Position numbers and translations under genes: made by a program. Below the pieces are notes generated by a model, which was given only the letters and a program-made list of their open reading frames with translations, had not been told where the DNA came from and did not search any database. Of a stretch of 64,000 nt of DNA, positions 46,372-56,416 are shown piece after piece. Position 1 is the first letter of the stretch. Each line of letters opens with the position of its first letter. Source of the stretch: Bacillus piscicola (GTDB taxonomy: Bacteria > Bacillota > Bacilli > Bacillales > Marinococcaceae); assembly GCF_022458745.1 (NCBI RefSeq), contig NZ_JAJJJF010000004.1:62001-126000 (forward strand), in the 5' to 3' direction.

Positions 46372-48780
46372 CTAAGAAAGCTTCACTTTTTGCAGGCGCA
46401 AGGCGTTTAACACGACGGATACGGAGCTGAAGGCCATGGCCGCTCCTGCCACCCACGGGGCCAGGAGACCAACGGCTGCGATCGGGATGCCGATGGAATT
46501 GTAAACAAAGGCGAAAAAAAGATTTTGTTTAATGTTGCGCATCGTTTTATGACTCATCAGAATCGCATCGGCGGCACTGTTTAAATCACCGCGCATCAGG
46601 GTGATATCGGCTGCCTCGATTGCCACGTCCGTTCCGGTGCCGATCGCCATGCCGATGTCCGCCGCAGCAAGTGCCGGCGCGTCATTAATACCGTCGCCGA
46701 CCATCGCTACTTTTTTTCCGGCCTGCTGTAGTTTCTTAATTTGATCACTCTTCTGGCCGGGCAGCACTTCAGCCATCACGTCATCGACTCCAACCTGCTT
46801 GGCAATGGCGATAGCTGTTTTCTCATTATCTCCGGTCAGCATCATCACTTCAAGACCAGCGTCCTTCAATCGCTGAATGGCTTCTTTCGATGTTTCCTTT
46901 ACCGTATCGGCCACAGCGACGAGACCAATGAAACTGTTCTCGTCAGCAGCAAGCATCACCGTTTTCCCTTCGGCTTCTAGTGCTGCAATCTGTTCTTCTT
47001 TGTCTTCCACTCGTATCTCTTTTTTCTTCATCAGTCGCCGTGTTCCGACAAAAACAGACCGGCCGTCCACCACTGCTTCTACTCCGTGACCGGGTATCGC
47101 CGCAAAAGAATCCGCCTGCACCAGGACGGCGCCTTCTGCCTGTGCACCTTTCACTAAAGCAGTAGCTAATGGGTGTTCGGAGTTTTTTTCAACAGAGCCG
47201 ATAAGGTGCAGCAGCTTCTCCCGGCTCCAGCCATCAGCAGGAATAACGTCGGTAAGCTCTGGCTCTCCCTTTGTTACCGTTCCTGTTTTGTCGAGAACAA
47301 TGGTGTCTACCGTCTGGGCGCTTTCCAGATGCTCGCCGCCTTTAAATAACACGCCAATCTCAGCCGCACGTCCGGAACCTGCCATAATGGAGGTTGGCGT
47401 TGCAAGGCCGAGGGCACACGGACAGGCAATGACAAGAATAGAGACAGTTGGAATCAGTGCGCTCCCAAGCTCCCCTGGTGTGACCACAAAGAACCAGATA
47501 AGAAACGTGACAAGCGCAATTCCAATGACAACCGGAACAAATACTCCGGAAATTCGATCAGCCAGTCGTTGAATGCTCGCTTTCGATGACTGGGCTTCTT
47601 CCACCACTTGAACAATCTGGGCGATCGCGGTGTCTTTTCCGACCTTTGCTGCTTTAAAACGGAGTACGCCGTTCTTGTTGACAGTCGCGCCGATGACACT
47701 GTCCCCTGCTTTTTTATCAACGGGTATACTCTCCCCTGTCAACATGGATTCATCGACAGCTGATTCTCCTTCTATGACTTCACCGTCGACCGGTATTTTT
47801 TCACCCGGCTTCACGATCACGATGTCACCCACGATTACCTCTTCCATCGGAATGACTACCTCTTCCCCGTTGCGCACAACGGTAGCCGTCTTCGCACGTA
47901 AGCCTAACAATTTCTTAATCGCCTGGGAGGTTCTTCCTTTGGCACGTGCTTCAAATAGTTTTCCGAGCAAAATTAGCGTAATGATGATAGCGGATGCTTC
48001 AAAATACAAGTCAGGCATGCCGGCTTGCCCTGTCTGGCCCCACTGCCAAACGAGGAACACGCTGTAAAAATAGGCAGCCGACGTCCCCATCGCAACGAGT
48101 ACATCCATATTCGCGCTTTTATTTTTCAAGGCTTTATAGGCCCCTTCATAAAACTGCCAGCCGATGATAAATTGGACAGGCGTCGCAAAGGCAAATTGCA
48201 CCCACGGGTTCATAAGGAAGTCAGGAATCCATATAAAGGACGTCCATTCAAAGTGCGTCACCATCGTCCACAAAAGCGGGAGCGACAAAACGGCAGACAC
48301 TATTAATTTAGTCGTTTTTCGTTGTATTTCTTTTTCCTTATTGTCCGTCTCTTCCGTTTTTTCCTCAAGCGAATACCCAATCTTATTAATAGCTTCTTTC
48401 ATCTTTACAGGAGTTGTTTCTTCCTTGTTATATTCCACTGTTGCTGTCTCTAAGGCAAAATTGACCGTGGCCTCGATGACGCCTGGCACTTTGTTTAACG
48501 TCTTTTCCACTCGGTTGGCGCATGCCGCGCACGTCATCCCGCTGACGGCAAACTCGACCTTATCATGAACAACACTGTACCCCAGAGAACTTATTTTTTC
48601 TTCCATGTCGCCAGTACTTAATTTCTCGGGATCATACGACACACTGGACCGTTCCAATGCTAAATTCACATTCGCTTCCGTGACCCCATCCATTTTATTT
48701 AACGCTTTTTCTATCCGGTTTGCGCATGCAGCGCACGTCATACCGGAAATGTGCAAAGTGGTTTGTTTTTCGCCGCTCAT
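46372..48780 (-). CDS. copA: Copper-exporting P-type ATPase
   Basis: P1B-type ATPase of 802 aa that pumps Cu(I) out of the cell. Two N-terminal heavy-metal domains each carry [10 protein letters not shown] (about residues 13 and 80). The membrane metal site is CPC in [15 protein letters not shown], the phosphorylation site is [10 protein letters not shown], and the hinge is [13 protein letters not shown]. The ATG at 48778-48780 follows GAAGAGGTG at seven bases. It is last in the csoR-copZ-copA cluster, with a CsoR-like operator in its own upstream gap. Confidence 0.96.
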   Translation of the reverse strand: MSGEKQTTLHISGMTCAACANRIEKALNKMDGVTEANVNLALERSSVSYDPEKLSTGDMEEKISSLGYSVVHDKVEFAVSGMTCAACANRVEKTLNKVPGVIEATVNFALETATVEYNKEETTPVKMKEAINKIGYSLEEKTEETDNKEKEIQRKTTKLIVSAVLSLPLLWTMVTHFEWTSFIWIPDFLMNPWVQFAFATPVQFIIGWQFYEGAYKALKNKSANMDVLVAMGTSAAYFYSVFLVWQWGQTGQAGMPDLYFEASAIIITLILLGKLFEARAKGRTSQAIKKLLGLRAKTATVVRNGEEVVIPMEEVIVGDIVIVKPGEKIPVDGEVIEGESAVDESMLTGESIPVDKKAGDSVIGATVNKNGVLRFKAAKVGKDTAIAQIVQVVEEAQSSKASIQRLADRISGVFVPVVIGIALVTFLIWFFVVTPGELGSALIPTVSILVIACPCALGLATPTSIMAGSGRAAEIGVLFKGGEHLESAQTVDTIVLDKTGTVTKGEPELTDVIPADGWSREKLLHLIGSVEKNSEHPLATALVKGAQAEGAVLVQADSFAAIPGHGVEAVVDGRSVFVGTRRLMKKKEIRVEDKEEQIAALEAEGKTVMLAADENSFIGLVAVADTVKETSKEAIQRLKDAGLEVMMLTGDNEKTAIAIAKQVGVDDVMAEVLPGQKSDQIKKLQQAGKKVAMVGDGINDAPALAAADIGMAIGTGTDVAIEAADITLMRGDLNSAADAILMSHKTMRNIKQNLFFAFVYNSIGIPIAAVGLLAPWVAGAAMAFSSVSVVLNALRLQKVKLS

Positions 48781-48825
48781 TGATAAGCACCTCTTCAACT
48801 AAATGTATCTATCATTCCTACCTCA

Positions 48826-48840
48826 TACCCCTATGGTGTA
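48826..48840 (-). promoter_or_regulatory. CsoR-type operator upstream of copA
   Basis: TACCCCTATGGTGTA matches the G/C-tract palindrome style of CsoR operators (TACCC-N5-GGGTA type, one half imperfect). It lies 46 bp upstream of copA and beside AT-rich TATATAATAAT that could hold a -10. Confidence 0.55.
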
Positions 48841-48875
48841 TATAATAATCAGAAAAGAAGATGTAGTGCTGATCA

Positions 48876-49082
48876 CTACATCACATCATACCCTTGATCA
48901 TCGATTGTCTCGGTGATCTCCGCGTGGTTCGTTACATTCTCATCGTATTCAACATCAACTGTTCCTTCTTCAAGGTGAACTTTTACTTTTGAGACACCGG
49001 CTAATTTTCCGACACTGCCCTCGACAGCCTCTACACAGTGTCCGCAAGACATGCCGTCTACTTTTAATGTTTCTGTTGTCAT
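48876..49082 (-). CDS. copZ: Copper chaperone
   Basis: A 68-aa heavy-metal-associated domain with the Cu(I)-binding motif GMSCGHC (MxCxxC) near residues 10-16 and the ferredoxin-like betaalphabeta pattern. CopZ delivers copper to CopA. GGGAGG lies upstream of the ATG. It is placed between csoR and copA, as in B. subtilis. Confidence 0.94.
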   Translation of the reverse strand: MTTETLKVDGMSCGHCVEAVEGSVGKLAGVSKVKVHLEEGTVDVEYDENVTNHAEITETIDDQGYDVM

Positions 49083-49166
49083 CCTTTATGTCCTCCCTTG
49101 GTTGTCTTCCAACATAGTATTCTACGTCTGCGGGTTCGTTATCCGGGTAAATCCACGAAGAACTTT

Positions 49167-49463
49167 CTATTTAATTAATCGCTTCATGACTTCCATCAAT
49201 TCGTCAACGGCCTCTTCACCTTCCCCGTTTTTGATGGCATTTGCGACACAATGGTGGGTGTGATCTTCCACCAGCGCTACCGATACTTTGCTGATCGCAG
49301 CTTGAACGGCGGCAATCTGGTTTAAAACGTCTACACAATAACGATCATTGTCAATCATGTTATGAATGCCTTTCACTTGGCCTTCAATACGGCGCAACCG
49401 GTTTAGAAGATTCTCCTTATTCGGCTGAACTCTACTCCGGGTAGGCCTTGTATTATTCTCCAC
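49167..49463 (-). CDS. csoR: Copper-sensing repressor
   Basis: A CsoR/DUF156 family repressor of 98 aa, all helical. It begins with a basic arm and NLLNRLRRIEGQVKGI. The Cu(I) ligands are Cys in RYCVDVLNQ and the HC pair in DHTHHCVANAI, giving the C-H-C set of true copper sensors. When copper binds it releases the copZA genes. The GTG start follows GGGAGG. It is the first gene of csoR-copZ-copA. Confidence 0.94.
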   Translation of the reverse strand: MENNTRPTRSRVQPNKENLLNRLRRIEGQVKGIHNMIDNDRYCVDVLNQIAAVQAAISKVSVALVEDHTHHCVANAIKNGEGEEAVDELMEVMKRLIK

Positions 49464-49500
49464 CTTCCCACCTCCCGTTACGTAACATGTTTTTTACAGG

Positions 49501-49515
49501 TACCCTCTATATGTA
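49501..49515 (-). promoter_or_regulatory. Possible CsoR operator upstream of csoR
   Basis: TACCCTCTATATGTA lies 37 bp upstream of csoR and shares one half with the copA site. The second half is weak, so this is tentative. Confidence 0.3.
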
Positions 49516-49643
49516 TATTATAGACTGTGTCCATTACCATTGCAACTAGTAGACCTTTTTCGAAATATCCGATATAGTTCGAGCTAATGGGATAACAGAA
49601 ATCCTACAGAAACTATTTAAAGAGGAATATGGAGAGGACAAGA

Positions 49644-50807
49644 ATGAAGGAAAATAAACAGCAACTTTATGATATCAATATACTATTTATCTTGTTTTTA
49701 TTCGGAGTTCTCAGTTGCTTGTATATCTATCACGCTCAGCAGTTGCCGCAATACGAGACAAACTTCGCTGTCAGACAGCTGACTTTTTTTATTATTGCCT
49801 TTTTGATCATGCTGGCACTTCTTCATTTTGATTTCGAGTATTATTTGCAAATGTCATGGATGTTGTACGGCTTTGGACTTTTGCTTCTCCTTACGCTTGC
49901 GATTGCTCCTGAGTCGATAGCGCCCCCAAACAACGGGGCGGTACGCTGGTTCAAACTCCCGGTCATCGGGTCTTTCCAGCCATCTGAATTGATGAAGATT
50001 TTTATTATTCTTTTACTCAGCAGCATCATTTACAAACATAATCACACGTTTCATACACGTACGTTTGCCACAGACATTCGATTAATTTTGAAGATGACAG
50101 CTGCCACGGCTCCTCCTGTTCTCTTGTTTGTGTTGCAGCCTGATATGGGAATGGTGATGATGACAGCTGCCATCTTTTTCTCCTTACTGCTCGTATCCGG
50201 GATTTCTTATAAAATAGTATCCGTCTTATTTGGCCTGCCGCTTACTGCGTTTGCCTCCTTTTTAACCGCTTTCTGGCGTTTTCCGGAAATCGTAGAACAG
50301 CTTCTTTTTAGTCGGCTTTCTGACTATCAAGTACGGCGTTTTTATGGGTGGCTGAAGCCGCTTGATTACCTGGATGAAGGATACCAGACAGCTAAATCTT
50401 TACTGCTCATCGGTTCTGGAAGCCTCCTAGGAAGCGAGGTGAAAGGGTATCTCCCTGAAGCACATACGGACTTTATTTTTGCTATTATTGGAAATACGCA
50501 TGGCTTTGCAGGAGCTAGTTTTTTGATTTCCTTATATTTTATCTTTCTTTATCTTATTATGTTGATTGCGCTTCGCTGTCATCATTCGTTTGGTACGCTT
50601 CTTTGTGCAGGCGTAATTGGTATGTTCTCGTTCCAAATATTTCAAAACATCGGCATGACGATCGGCTTGCTTCCTGTTACTGGTTTTACCTTGCCGTTCA
50701 TTAGCTACGGCGGCAGCTCCTTGTTTGCTTCCATGGCAGCCGTCGGCATTATCTTAAGTGTCAAGTATCACAGTCGCAATTTCATGTTTGCTTCGAAGGC
50801 ATTGTAG
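49644..50807 (+). CDS. SEDS-family cell-wall polymerase (RodA/FtsW/SpoVE type)
   Basis: Ten-helix membrane protein of 387 aa in the SEDS family of peptidoglycan glycosyltransferases. NNGAVRWFKLPVIGSFQPSE (the extracellular W-Q-P-S-E block), LQPDMGM and the C-terminal GFTLPFISYGGSS are all family hallmarks. Such proteins polymerise lipid II with a class B PBP. The variant context (alone, no mre, fts or PBP gene nearby) suggests an accessory RodA/FtsW paralogue. The ATG at 49644 follows GGAGAGG at six bases. Confidence 0.9.
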   Translation: MKENKQQLYDINILFILFLFGVLSCLYIYHAQQLPQYETNFAVRQLTFFIIAFLIMLALLHFDFEYYLQMSWMLYGFGLLLLLTLAIAPESIAPPNNGAVRWFKLPVIGSFQPSELMKIFIILLLSSIIYKHNHTFHTRTFATDIRLILKMTAATAPPVLLFVLQPDMGMVMMTAAIFFSLLLVSGISYKIVSVLFGLPLTAFASFLTAFWRFPEIVEQLLFSRLSDYQVRRFYGWLKPLDYLDEGYQTAKSLLLIGSGSLLGSEVKGYLPEAHTDFIFAIIGNTHGFAGASFLISLYFIFLYLIMLIALRCHHSFGTLLCAGVIGMFSFQIFQNIGMTIGLLPVTGFTLPFISYGGSSLFASMAAVGIILSVKYHSRNFMFASKAL

Positions 50808-50975
50808 CCCAAGAACTACCGCTCTTGCTATATTTTTAAACAGTAGCTGAAGCCACGGCTTTGTAACAGACATATTAAAAAGAAGTAACGGTTTCGTTGT
50901 AGGGGTTATTATCAGCAGCACATCCACTATAATAATGAGTAAATATTGTCATTATTTGCGGGAAGAGGGATAGTA

Positions 50976-51485
50976 ATGCTGGGAAAGAAGTGGTTAAAAG
51001 GGGCGGCGCTTTGTTTTCTTAGCTTGGTCGCCATTGTTTTCATTGTTTTTATAACCTCTAAGCCTACTTTCAGCTATAATTATCACAAATTGACGGAACG
51101 TGTCAAAATAGGACTGGAATATACAGACCCTGCAAAACAGACTATTTACTTACAACCCTATATTGAAAATCCAAATGCAGCGAGCAATATGACATTGAAA
51201 ACAAATGAGAACTTTATTACAGTTTGTGTTCTCAATGAATCACGGAAGGTGTTAACGCATGCCGTGAAGGTGGAACAGCAAGCGGGAAAGCCAACCAATG
51301 GCTTGATTAATACGACACTCGGGCCAGGGGAAAAAGAGAAAAACCAGAGCTACTATGCGATCGAACTTCCCGACGACGCGAAATATATTCAGCTTGAATT
51401 TTCCGGAAAAATTGAAGATGAATTTGGCACTGCTTCCATTGATAAGATGATCGAAGTGAATGTGAACCATCTAACTGCCATCTAA
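50976..51485 (+). CDS. Unknown membrane-anchored or secreted protein
   Basis: A 169-aa protein I do not recognise. One hydrophobic segment at residues 7-28 (LKGAALCFLSLVAIVFIVFI) follows a basic start, so it is exported or anchored outside. The remainder is predicted beta-rich with alternating hydrophobic residues (TIYLQPYIENPNAAS, YIQLEFSGKIEDEFG) and no cysteine pair or lipobox. The ATG at 50976 follows AGAGGGATAG. It lies between the SEDS gene and the parS-bearing terminator, on the plus strand. No function is proposed. Confidence 0.7.
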   Translation: MLGKKWLKGAALCFLSLVAIVFIVFITSKPTFSYNYHKLTERVKIGLEYTDPAKQTIYLQPYIENPNAASNMTLKTNENFITVCVLNESRKVLTHAVKVEQQAGKPTNGLINTTLGPGEKEKNQSYYAIELPDDAKYIQLEFSGKIEDEFGTASIDKMIEVNVNHLTAI

Positions 51486-51508
51486 CAAGACAAATTTGCC
51501 GCAAAAAA

Positions 51509-51544
51509 GGGCTGTTTCTACGTGTGTTCCACGTGAAACAGCCC
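51509..51544. terminator. Terminator of mmsA, with parS in its 3' arm
   Basis: GGGCTGTTTC (51509-51518) pairs with GAAACAGCCC (51535-51544); inner ACGTG and CACGT extend the stem around a TGTTC loop. On the minus strand it is followed by TTTTTTG, an ideal terminator for mmsA, and it can also stop plus-strand transcripts. Confidence 0.9.
51525..51540. other. parS, chromosomal ParB/Spo0J binding site
   Basis: TGTTCCACGTGAAACA is an exact match to the 16-bp parS sequence known from B. subtilis (consensus TGTTNCACGTGAAACA). ParB loads at parS to organise and segregate the origin region. parS sites cluster near oriC, so its presence supports an origin-proximal position. Here it overlaps the loop and 3' arm of a terminator hairpin, between convergent genes. 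Confidence 0.88.
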
Positions 51545-51565
51545 TGTTTGTTTCCAGCTTCCGGC

Positions 51566-53017
51566 TTACCAGCGAGAAGTGATCATTTTTCTTCTAGTGT
51601 AGAACTCGACACCGTCTTTTCCGTTTACATGGAGGTCTCCGTAGAAAGAGTTTTTCCACCCAGAGAACGGGAAGAAAGCCATTGGCGCTGGCACGTTAAC
51701 GTTAACACCCAGCATACCGACTTCGATGTCTTCTCTGAATTCGCGAACGGCATGGCCGCTCGAAGTATAAAGAACGGCGCCGTTACCGAAGTCGGATTTG
51801 TTCGCTACTTCGATCGCTTCTGTTAAGTCTTTTACGCGAACAATAGAGAGAACCGGGGCAAAGATCTCGTTGCACCATAAGTCCATTTCCGGCGTCACAC
51901 CGTCGAATATCGTAGCACCGAGGAAATAGCCCTGCTTCATGTTTTCGACGTCTTTACGGCCGTCGCGCACAAGCTTGGCACCCGACTTCTCTCCTTCTTC
52001 GATCGCTTTATATACTTTGTCCAGGTGAGACTGGCGGATAACCGGACCGAGTTGAATACTCTTGTCGATACCGTTCCCAATGGTCAGTTCATCGGCAGCC
52101 TCTTTCAAACGGTTAATGACTTCGTCTGCGATATCTTCGGTCACGACAACAACAGATGTCGCCATGCAGCGTTGTCCGGCACTGCCAAAGGCGCCGCCGA
52201 TAATTCCCTTGATCGTTTTATCCATGTCGGCATCACCGAGAACGATGGAGTGGTTTTTCGCACCGGCGAGAGCCTGGACACGCTTCCCATTGTTCGCCGC
52301 TGTTTTGTAAATGTATTCGGCCACCGGCTGGGAACCGACAAACGAAATCGCATCGACTTCATCATGCTCGAGAAGGCCGTTTACGACGTCATGTGCGCCG
52401 TGCACGATGTTCAATACACCTTCTGGCAGGCCGGCTTCTACGATCAACTCAGCAAGTCTTTCTGCGAGCAGCGGCGTCCGCTCGGAAGGCTTTAATACGA
52501 ATGTATTTCCGCAGGCAATGGCGAGCGGGAACATCCAGCACGGTACCATCATCGGAAAGTTAAACGGTGTGATGCCGCCGACAACACCAACAGGATAGCG
52601 GTACATGCTTGATTCAATGTCTGTTGCAATCGAAGACAAGGAATCGCCCATCATTAACGTCGGCGCACCGGCTGCGAATTCCACGCATTCCATACCACGG
52701 AGCACTTCTCCGTACGCATCATCGTATGTCTTCCCGTTTTCCCGGGTAATAATCTCAGCCAATTCATCATAATTGTCCATGATTAATTGCTGATATTTAA
52801 ACATAATACGAGCCCGCTTTGGTACTGGAGTCTTTCTCCACGTTTTATACGCTTCTCGAGCCGCCCGTGCTGCTTGATCGACATCTTCTTTTGTAGAAAG
52901 AGGAACTTGTGCTATTTCTTCACCAGTTGCCGGATTTGGCACGCTTTCATACTGTGAAGTCCCCGCGTCTACCCATTTTCCGTTGATAAAGTTTTTTAAT
53001 TTTCTTCCTGCTGCCAT
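51566..53017 (-). CDS. mmsA: CoA-acylating methylmalonate-semialdehyde dehydrogenase
   Basis: Aldehyde dehydrogenase superfamily protein of 483 aa in the MmsA/IolA branch, converting methylmalonate or malonate semialdehyde to propionyl-CoA or acetyl-CoA. [16 protein letters not shown] at the start, [24 protein letters not shown] (here split in the description), the NAD-binding [12 protein letters not shown] and the catalytic Cys in [11 protein letters not shown] are characteristic. AGGAGG precedes the ATG. It lies 33 bp after the iron alcohol dehydrogenase gene, probably in one sigma-54-controlled operon used for degrading a hydroxyacid, valine or beta-alanine-type substrate. Confidence 0.92.
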   Translation of the reverse strand: MAAGRKLKNFINGKWVDAGTSQYESVPNPATGEEIAQVPLSTKEDVDQAARAAREAYKTWRKTPVPKRARIMFKYQQLIMDNYDELAEIITRENGKTYDDAYGEVLRGMECVEFAAGAPTLMMGDSLSSIATDIESSMYRYPVGVVGGITPFNFPMMVPCWMFPLAIACGNTFVLKPSERTPLLAERLAELIVEAGLPEGVLNIVHGAHDVVNGLLEHDEVDAISFVGSQPVAEYIYKTAANNGKRVQALAGAKNHSIVLGDADMDKTIKGIIGGAFGSAGQRCMATSVVVVTEDIADEVINRLKEAADELTIGNGIDKSIQLGPVIRQSHLDKVYKAIEEGEKSGAKLVRDGRKDVENMKQGYFLGATIFDGVTPEMDLWCNEIFAPVLSIVRVKDLTEAIEVANKSDFGNGAVLYTSSGHAVREFREDIEVGMLGVNVNVPAPMAFFPFSGWKNSFYGDLHVNGKDGVEFYTRRKMITSRW

Positions 53018-53050
53018 TTTAAAAACCTCCTTTTGTGTAATACGCTCTTT

Positions 53051-54238
53051 TTAGTTAGTTAGTTGTGGATACGTGTATATATAAGCCTTTCGATATAACT
53101 CGATAATCTCCTCTTTTTTCGGAACCTTTGGGTTGTTGGCTGGGCTGCCGCTATCTAATGCGTCCTCCGCCATTTTAGAGAGGTTGTCATGAAACTTTTC
53201 TTCATCGACCCCCCACTCCCTCATGTTCGGGATGTCCAGACGCTGGCAAAGCCCTAAGACTTTTTCTACAAAATAATCAGCGGCCTCCTCTTTTGTTGCG
53301 AAGGTTTGGTGAGGGAAGACAAAAGACGCCAAGTCCGCCAGCCTATCCTGGCAAGCCTCCTGACTGTACTCCAGCACAACCGGCAGAAGCATCGCATTCG
53401 AGATACCATGCGGCACATGAAAGACAGCACCCACTGGCCGGGACATTCCGTGCACGAGACAGACAGAAGCATTGGAAAAAGCCATCCCTGCCTGCATGGC
53501 CCCAAGTGCCATCTGTTCTCTTGCTGTTTCGTTCGTGCCGTCATCGTAGGCTGCTTGCAGGTTCTCCATGATTAACTTTGCCGCTGATAACGCAAGCTGA
53601 TCAGAGAAAGGATGGGCCTTTTTTGAAATATACGCTTCGATTGCGTGCGTAAGAGCATCCACGCCGGTTGCCGCTGTAGTCCCTTTTGGCGATGACATCG
53701 AAAGGATTGGATCGACAATCGCCGTTTCCGGCATAAAGGCAGGTTGTTTGATCATCATTTTGACATCATTTTTCGTATTGGTAATCACCGTCACGTCTGT
53801 TGCCTCTGAACCAGTGCCGGCGGTGGTGGGAATCGCAATCAAAGGCAGCGGTTTTTCGGTTGCTGTTTTTTGGTTATTCATATAGTCACTGATGTCCCCG
53901 CTGTTCGTAGCCATAACAGCAACTGCTTTCGCTGTGTCTAAACAGCTTCCTCCCCCAAGAGCAAGGATGACAGAGGATTCGTGTTCTTTCACAAGCGCCA
54001 GGGCATCCGAAACGTAAACGTCCGTCGGCTCCGACACCACGTCAATATATTCCACATACGTGAGACCGGCTTCCTCGAGCATCGATTGGCACTTTTCCAA
54101 GTAACCGAGATCTTTCATGATCGGATCACTAATAATCAAGGCTTTTTTTCCGTAATTCAGAGCCGTTTCACCGGCTTTTTGAAAGCTGTTCATTCCATAC
54201 AAGACATGCCGCGGAAAAAGCATCGTAAAGTCAGTCAT
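53051..54238 (-). CDS. Iron-containing alcohol dehydrogenase
   Basis: Group III (Fe-dependent) alcohol dehydrogenase of 395 aa. NAD-binding LALGGGSCLDTAKA and IPTTAGTGSEATDVTVI; metal ligands in GVDALTHAIEAY (Asp, His) and in LVHGMSRPVGAVFHVPHG (two His). Family members oxidise or reduce short alcohols, hydroxyacids or semialdehydes. Paired with mmsA it may supply the semialdehyde. A textbook sigma-54 promoter lies upstream and a sigma-54 activator gene follows further upstream. GGGGGAG precedes the ATG. Confidence 0.92.
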   Translation of the reverse strand: MTDFTMLFPRHVLYGMNSFQKAGETALNYGKKALIISDPIMKDLGYLEKCQSMLEEAGLTYVEYIDVVSEPTDVYVSDALALVKEHESSVILALGGGSCLDTAKAVAVMATNSGDISDYMNNQKTATEKPLPLIAIPTTAGTGSEATDVTVITNTKNDVKMMIKQPAFMPETAIVDPILSMSSPKGTTAATGVDALTHAIEAYISKKAHPFSDQLALSAAKLIMENLQAAYDDGTNETAREQMALGAMQAGMAFSNASVCLVHGMSRPVGAVFHVPHGISNAMLLPVVLEYSQEACQDRLADLASFVFPHQTFATKEEAADYFVEKVLGLCQRLDIPNMREWGVDEEKFHDNLSKMAEDALDSGSPANNPKVPKKEEIIELYRKAYIYTYPQLTN

Positions 54239-54289
54239 CGTTCATCTCCCCCAGTTCACACACAAATTTGTTTACTCTGTATTTAATAA

Positions 54290-54306
54290 TGCAAATTGTG
54301 TGCCAA
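54290..54306 (-). promoter_or_regulatory. Sigma-54 (SigL) promoter of the adh-mmsA operon
   Basis: On the minus strand TTGGCACACAATTTGCA matches the sigma-54 consensus TGGCAC-N5-TTGC exactly, with correct -24/-12 spacing. It lies 52 bp upstream of the alcohol dehydrogenase start. It needs an AAA+ activator, such as the one encoded at 54625-56370. Confidence 0.85.
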
Positions 54307-54377
54307 TTATTCATCCGACACTTCCAGCGTTGTTCACTATCGAATCTATTTCATCATTCAGATACAGGTTATTAGCC

Positions 54378-54626
54378 CGTATATACAAATATTTGTTTAA
54401 GGACATGAATACAGTTCGCTGGTGAGATAACTGTTGGTTGATTGCAACGGAAGGCGGCGACTCCTGCGTGCGTCGGCTAAAAGCGGTCACGTCCTATGAC
54501 CAACGCCGATTAGTTGTAGGCTCGTATTGTTAATTTAAACAAGCGCTTATGAAATCGACGCTATCGTGTCATTTTGTATATATATTTATACATGGTCATG
54601 TGAAAGTGTATACAAATATATACACT
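54378..54626. promoter_or_regulatory. AT-rich dyads upstream of the sigma-54 promoter, possible activator sites
   Basis: Within the 386-base gap between the activator and adh genes, TATACAAATAT occurs near 54382 and 54611, and a related stretch (TTTTGTATATATATTTATAC) near 54571. The 54605-54626 element is a perfect dyad, AGTGTATA with TATACACT around six bases, overlapping the stop of the activator gene. They lie 75-320 bp from the sigma-54 promoter, where enhancer sites are expected. Assignment is tentative. Confidence 0.35.
54432..54500. repeat. Partial family C repeat
   Basis: GGTTGATTGCAACGGAAGGC followed by GGCGACTCCTGCG resembles the inverted right end of the 230-410 repeat (complement of CCCGCTGGAGTCACCGCCC). 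The rest of the unit is absent or decayed. Confidence 0.4.
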
Positions 54627-56370
54627 ACAGGGAGAGTTGGTAGTCTTTTATTTTTTTATACAGCGTTGTCCGGTGAATTCCTAAGGCGGCGGCGGCTTCT
54701 GTTTTATTCCCGTTGTATTGTTGGATCGTTTTTTCGATTAGTTCTTTTTCGTGTTGATGCTGGTTTTCTTTTAGGATCGTGCTGCCGGTCTGTTTATCGG
54801 TAAGTTCAGGGACACATTCCTGAATGTGGGCTGGAAGATCAAGAGTGCGAATGTCGTTGCCTTCTGTGAGGATAACGAGTTGTTCGGCGACATTGGCAAG
54901 TTCTCGAACGTTGCCGGGCCAGTGATAGGCTCGCAGGTGCTCCATCGCATGCTGATCAATATTCTTGACTGAAAGCTGATAGTCTTCGGAAAATTTGCGG
55001 ATGAAATGTCCGACCAACAACGGAATATCTTCTTTTCTTTCGCGCAATGGCGGCAGCGGTACGTGAATGACATGGAGACGGTAATACAGATCTTCTCTAA
55101 AAGTATGTGCCACTACTAATTCTTCCAGATTGTCATTGGTTGCTGCGATAATCCGGACATTGACCGGAATACGGACGTGGCCGCCGACCTTGACGACGCT
55201 CTTTTCTTCGAGAATTCGTAACAGCTTCGCCTGCATGGCGAGCGGCATCGTGCTAATCTCATCTAAAAACAGCGTACCGTAATGAGCCGCTTCAAATTTT
55301 CCTTTATGGCCGCCCCGCTTCGCTCCCGTAAAAGCACCCTCTTCATAACCAAACAGCTCGGCTTCTAACAAATGCTCGGGAATCGCGGCACAATTGAGGC
55401 TGACGAACGCTCCTTTCCGGCCGCTCATCTCATGAATGGCTTGTGCGAACAGCTCTTTACCTGTACCACTTTCTCCCGTTAGTAAAACGGTTGCTTTTGT
55501 TTTCGCTGCTTTTCGGGCTCTGCTTTTACTTTCCATGAAACGACCGCTTTCGCCGATCATCTGCTCAAACGTGTACAGAGGGGGAGCCTCCTGAAGCTTT
55601 CGTTCATCTGCAAACGGAGGAACACTTGGCATGTTGGCTGCCTTTCCGAGAATCCGGTAAAGATCACTTACCCCTTCGAATATCAGCATGCCGATCGCAC
55701 CTGTTACTTCTCCGTCCTTCCAAATCGGGATACGGTGGACAATCATTTTCTGCCCTTGAATTACTTGGATTTCTCCCTTTTCAGGGACACCCGATTTGAT
55801 GGTTTGGTGCAGATTGGTATTGTCAATCACTTCCTGTACGGGCCGGCCGATGACTTTCTCTTCCGACGGGATGCCAAGAAAATGCCGGTACGCCTGGTTC
55901 ATTTGCTGCACATTGCCGGCACGGTCCACCACCGCAATCCCTTCATAGGCGCTGTTTAAAATCATATCCGTAACGTTGGTGTGGTGCTGAAGCGAATCAG
56001 AAAGAGCACGATAGGCTGCTAACATACTCGTTTCCGTTAATACTCCGGAAACTTGTCCGTTACGCGCGATGACTGGTCTCGGAAACGGACCTTCCTGCTC
56101 AGTGATTGCCTCCTCTTCCTCCGCGTGCGGAACCTGCCGCACCCATTCTGTCCGCAGCTGTGTCGCTTGATTGCTTTCTAGAAAAAGCTCGCCAAGAGGG
56201 ACACTCGGAATGCCGACGAGCTCCTCTCTTTCATTCACGATGACGACCTTTTCTAAGTCTCCTCTTTCCGTCCGTAAGCGAAGATCATGAATCGTTGTCT
56301 TAGATAGAGACAGGGGGATCGGAGTCTCCATCCACTTCTTCACTGCAACGTTTTCTCGATCCTGTTTCAT
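54625..56370 (-). CDS. Sigma-54-dependent transcriptional activator with CBS-like and PAS domains
   Basis: Enhancer-binding protein of 581 aa. An N-terminal CBS-like pair (about 1-125) precedes a PAS domain (about 130-240, [20 protein letters not shown]). The AAA+ domain carries [16 protein letters not shown] (Walker A) and [10 protein letters not shown] (sigma-54 contact), then FLDEISTMP (Walker B). A Fis-type helix-turn-helix ends the protein ([20 protein letters not shown]). It is in the RocR/PrdR style of Bacillus regulators. It most likely activates the sigma-54 promoter at 54290 in response to a small ligand. The ATG at 56368-56370 follows GAGAGG. It lies 46 bp after aroA. Confidence 0.92.
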   Translation of the reverse strand: MKQDRENVAVKKWMETPIPLSLSKTTIHDLRLRTERGDLEKVVIVNEREELVGIPSVPLGELFLESNQATQLRTEWVRQVPHAEEEEAITEQEGPFPRPVIARNGQVSGVLTETSMLAAYRALSDSLQHHTNVTDMILNSAYEGIAVVDRAGNVQQMNQAYRHFLGIPSEEKVIGRPVQEVIDNTNLHQTIKSGVPEKGEIQVIQGQKMIVHRIPIWKDGEVTGAIGMLIFEGVSDLYRILGKAANMPSVPPFADERKLQEAPPLYTFEQMIGESGRFMESKSRARKAAKTKATVLLTGESGTGKELFAQAIHEMSGRKGAFVSLNCAAIPEHLLEAELFGYEEGAFTGAKRGGHKGKFEAAHYGTLFLDEISTMPLAMQAKLLRILEEKSVVKVGGHVRIPVNVRIIAATNDNLEELVVAHTFREDLYYRLHVIHVPLPPLRERKEDIPLLVGHFIRKFSEDYQLSVKNIDQHAMEHLRAYHWPGNVRELANVAEQLVILTEGNDIRTLDLPAHIQECVPELTDKQTGSTILKENQHQHEKELIEKTIQQYNGNKTEAAAALGIHRTTLYKKIKDYQLSL

Positions 56371-56416
56371 CAAAGCCTCTCCCCCTCCATCAAACAAGTT
56401 CAGTTGTCTTTGAATC

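Noticed and set aside
49484-49491. AACATGTT upstream of csoR as part of the actin-cassette system
   Set aside because: A single isolated copy 7 kb away in a promoter region; one chance occurrence is expected in a window of this size.
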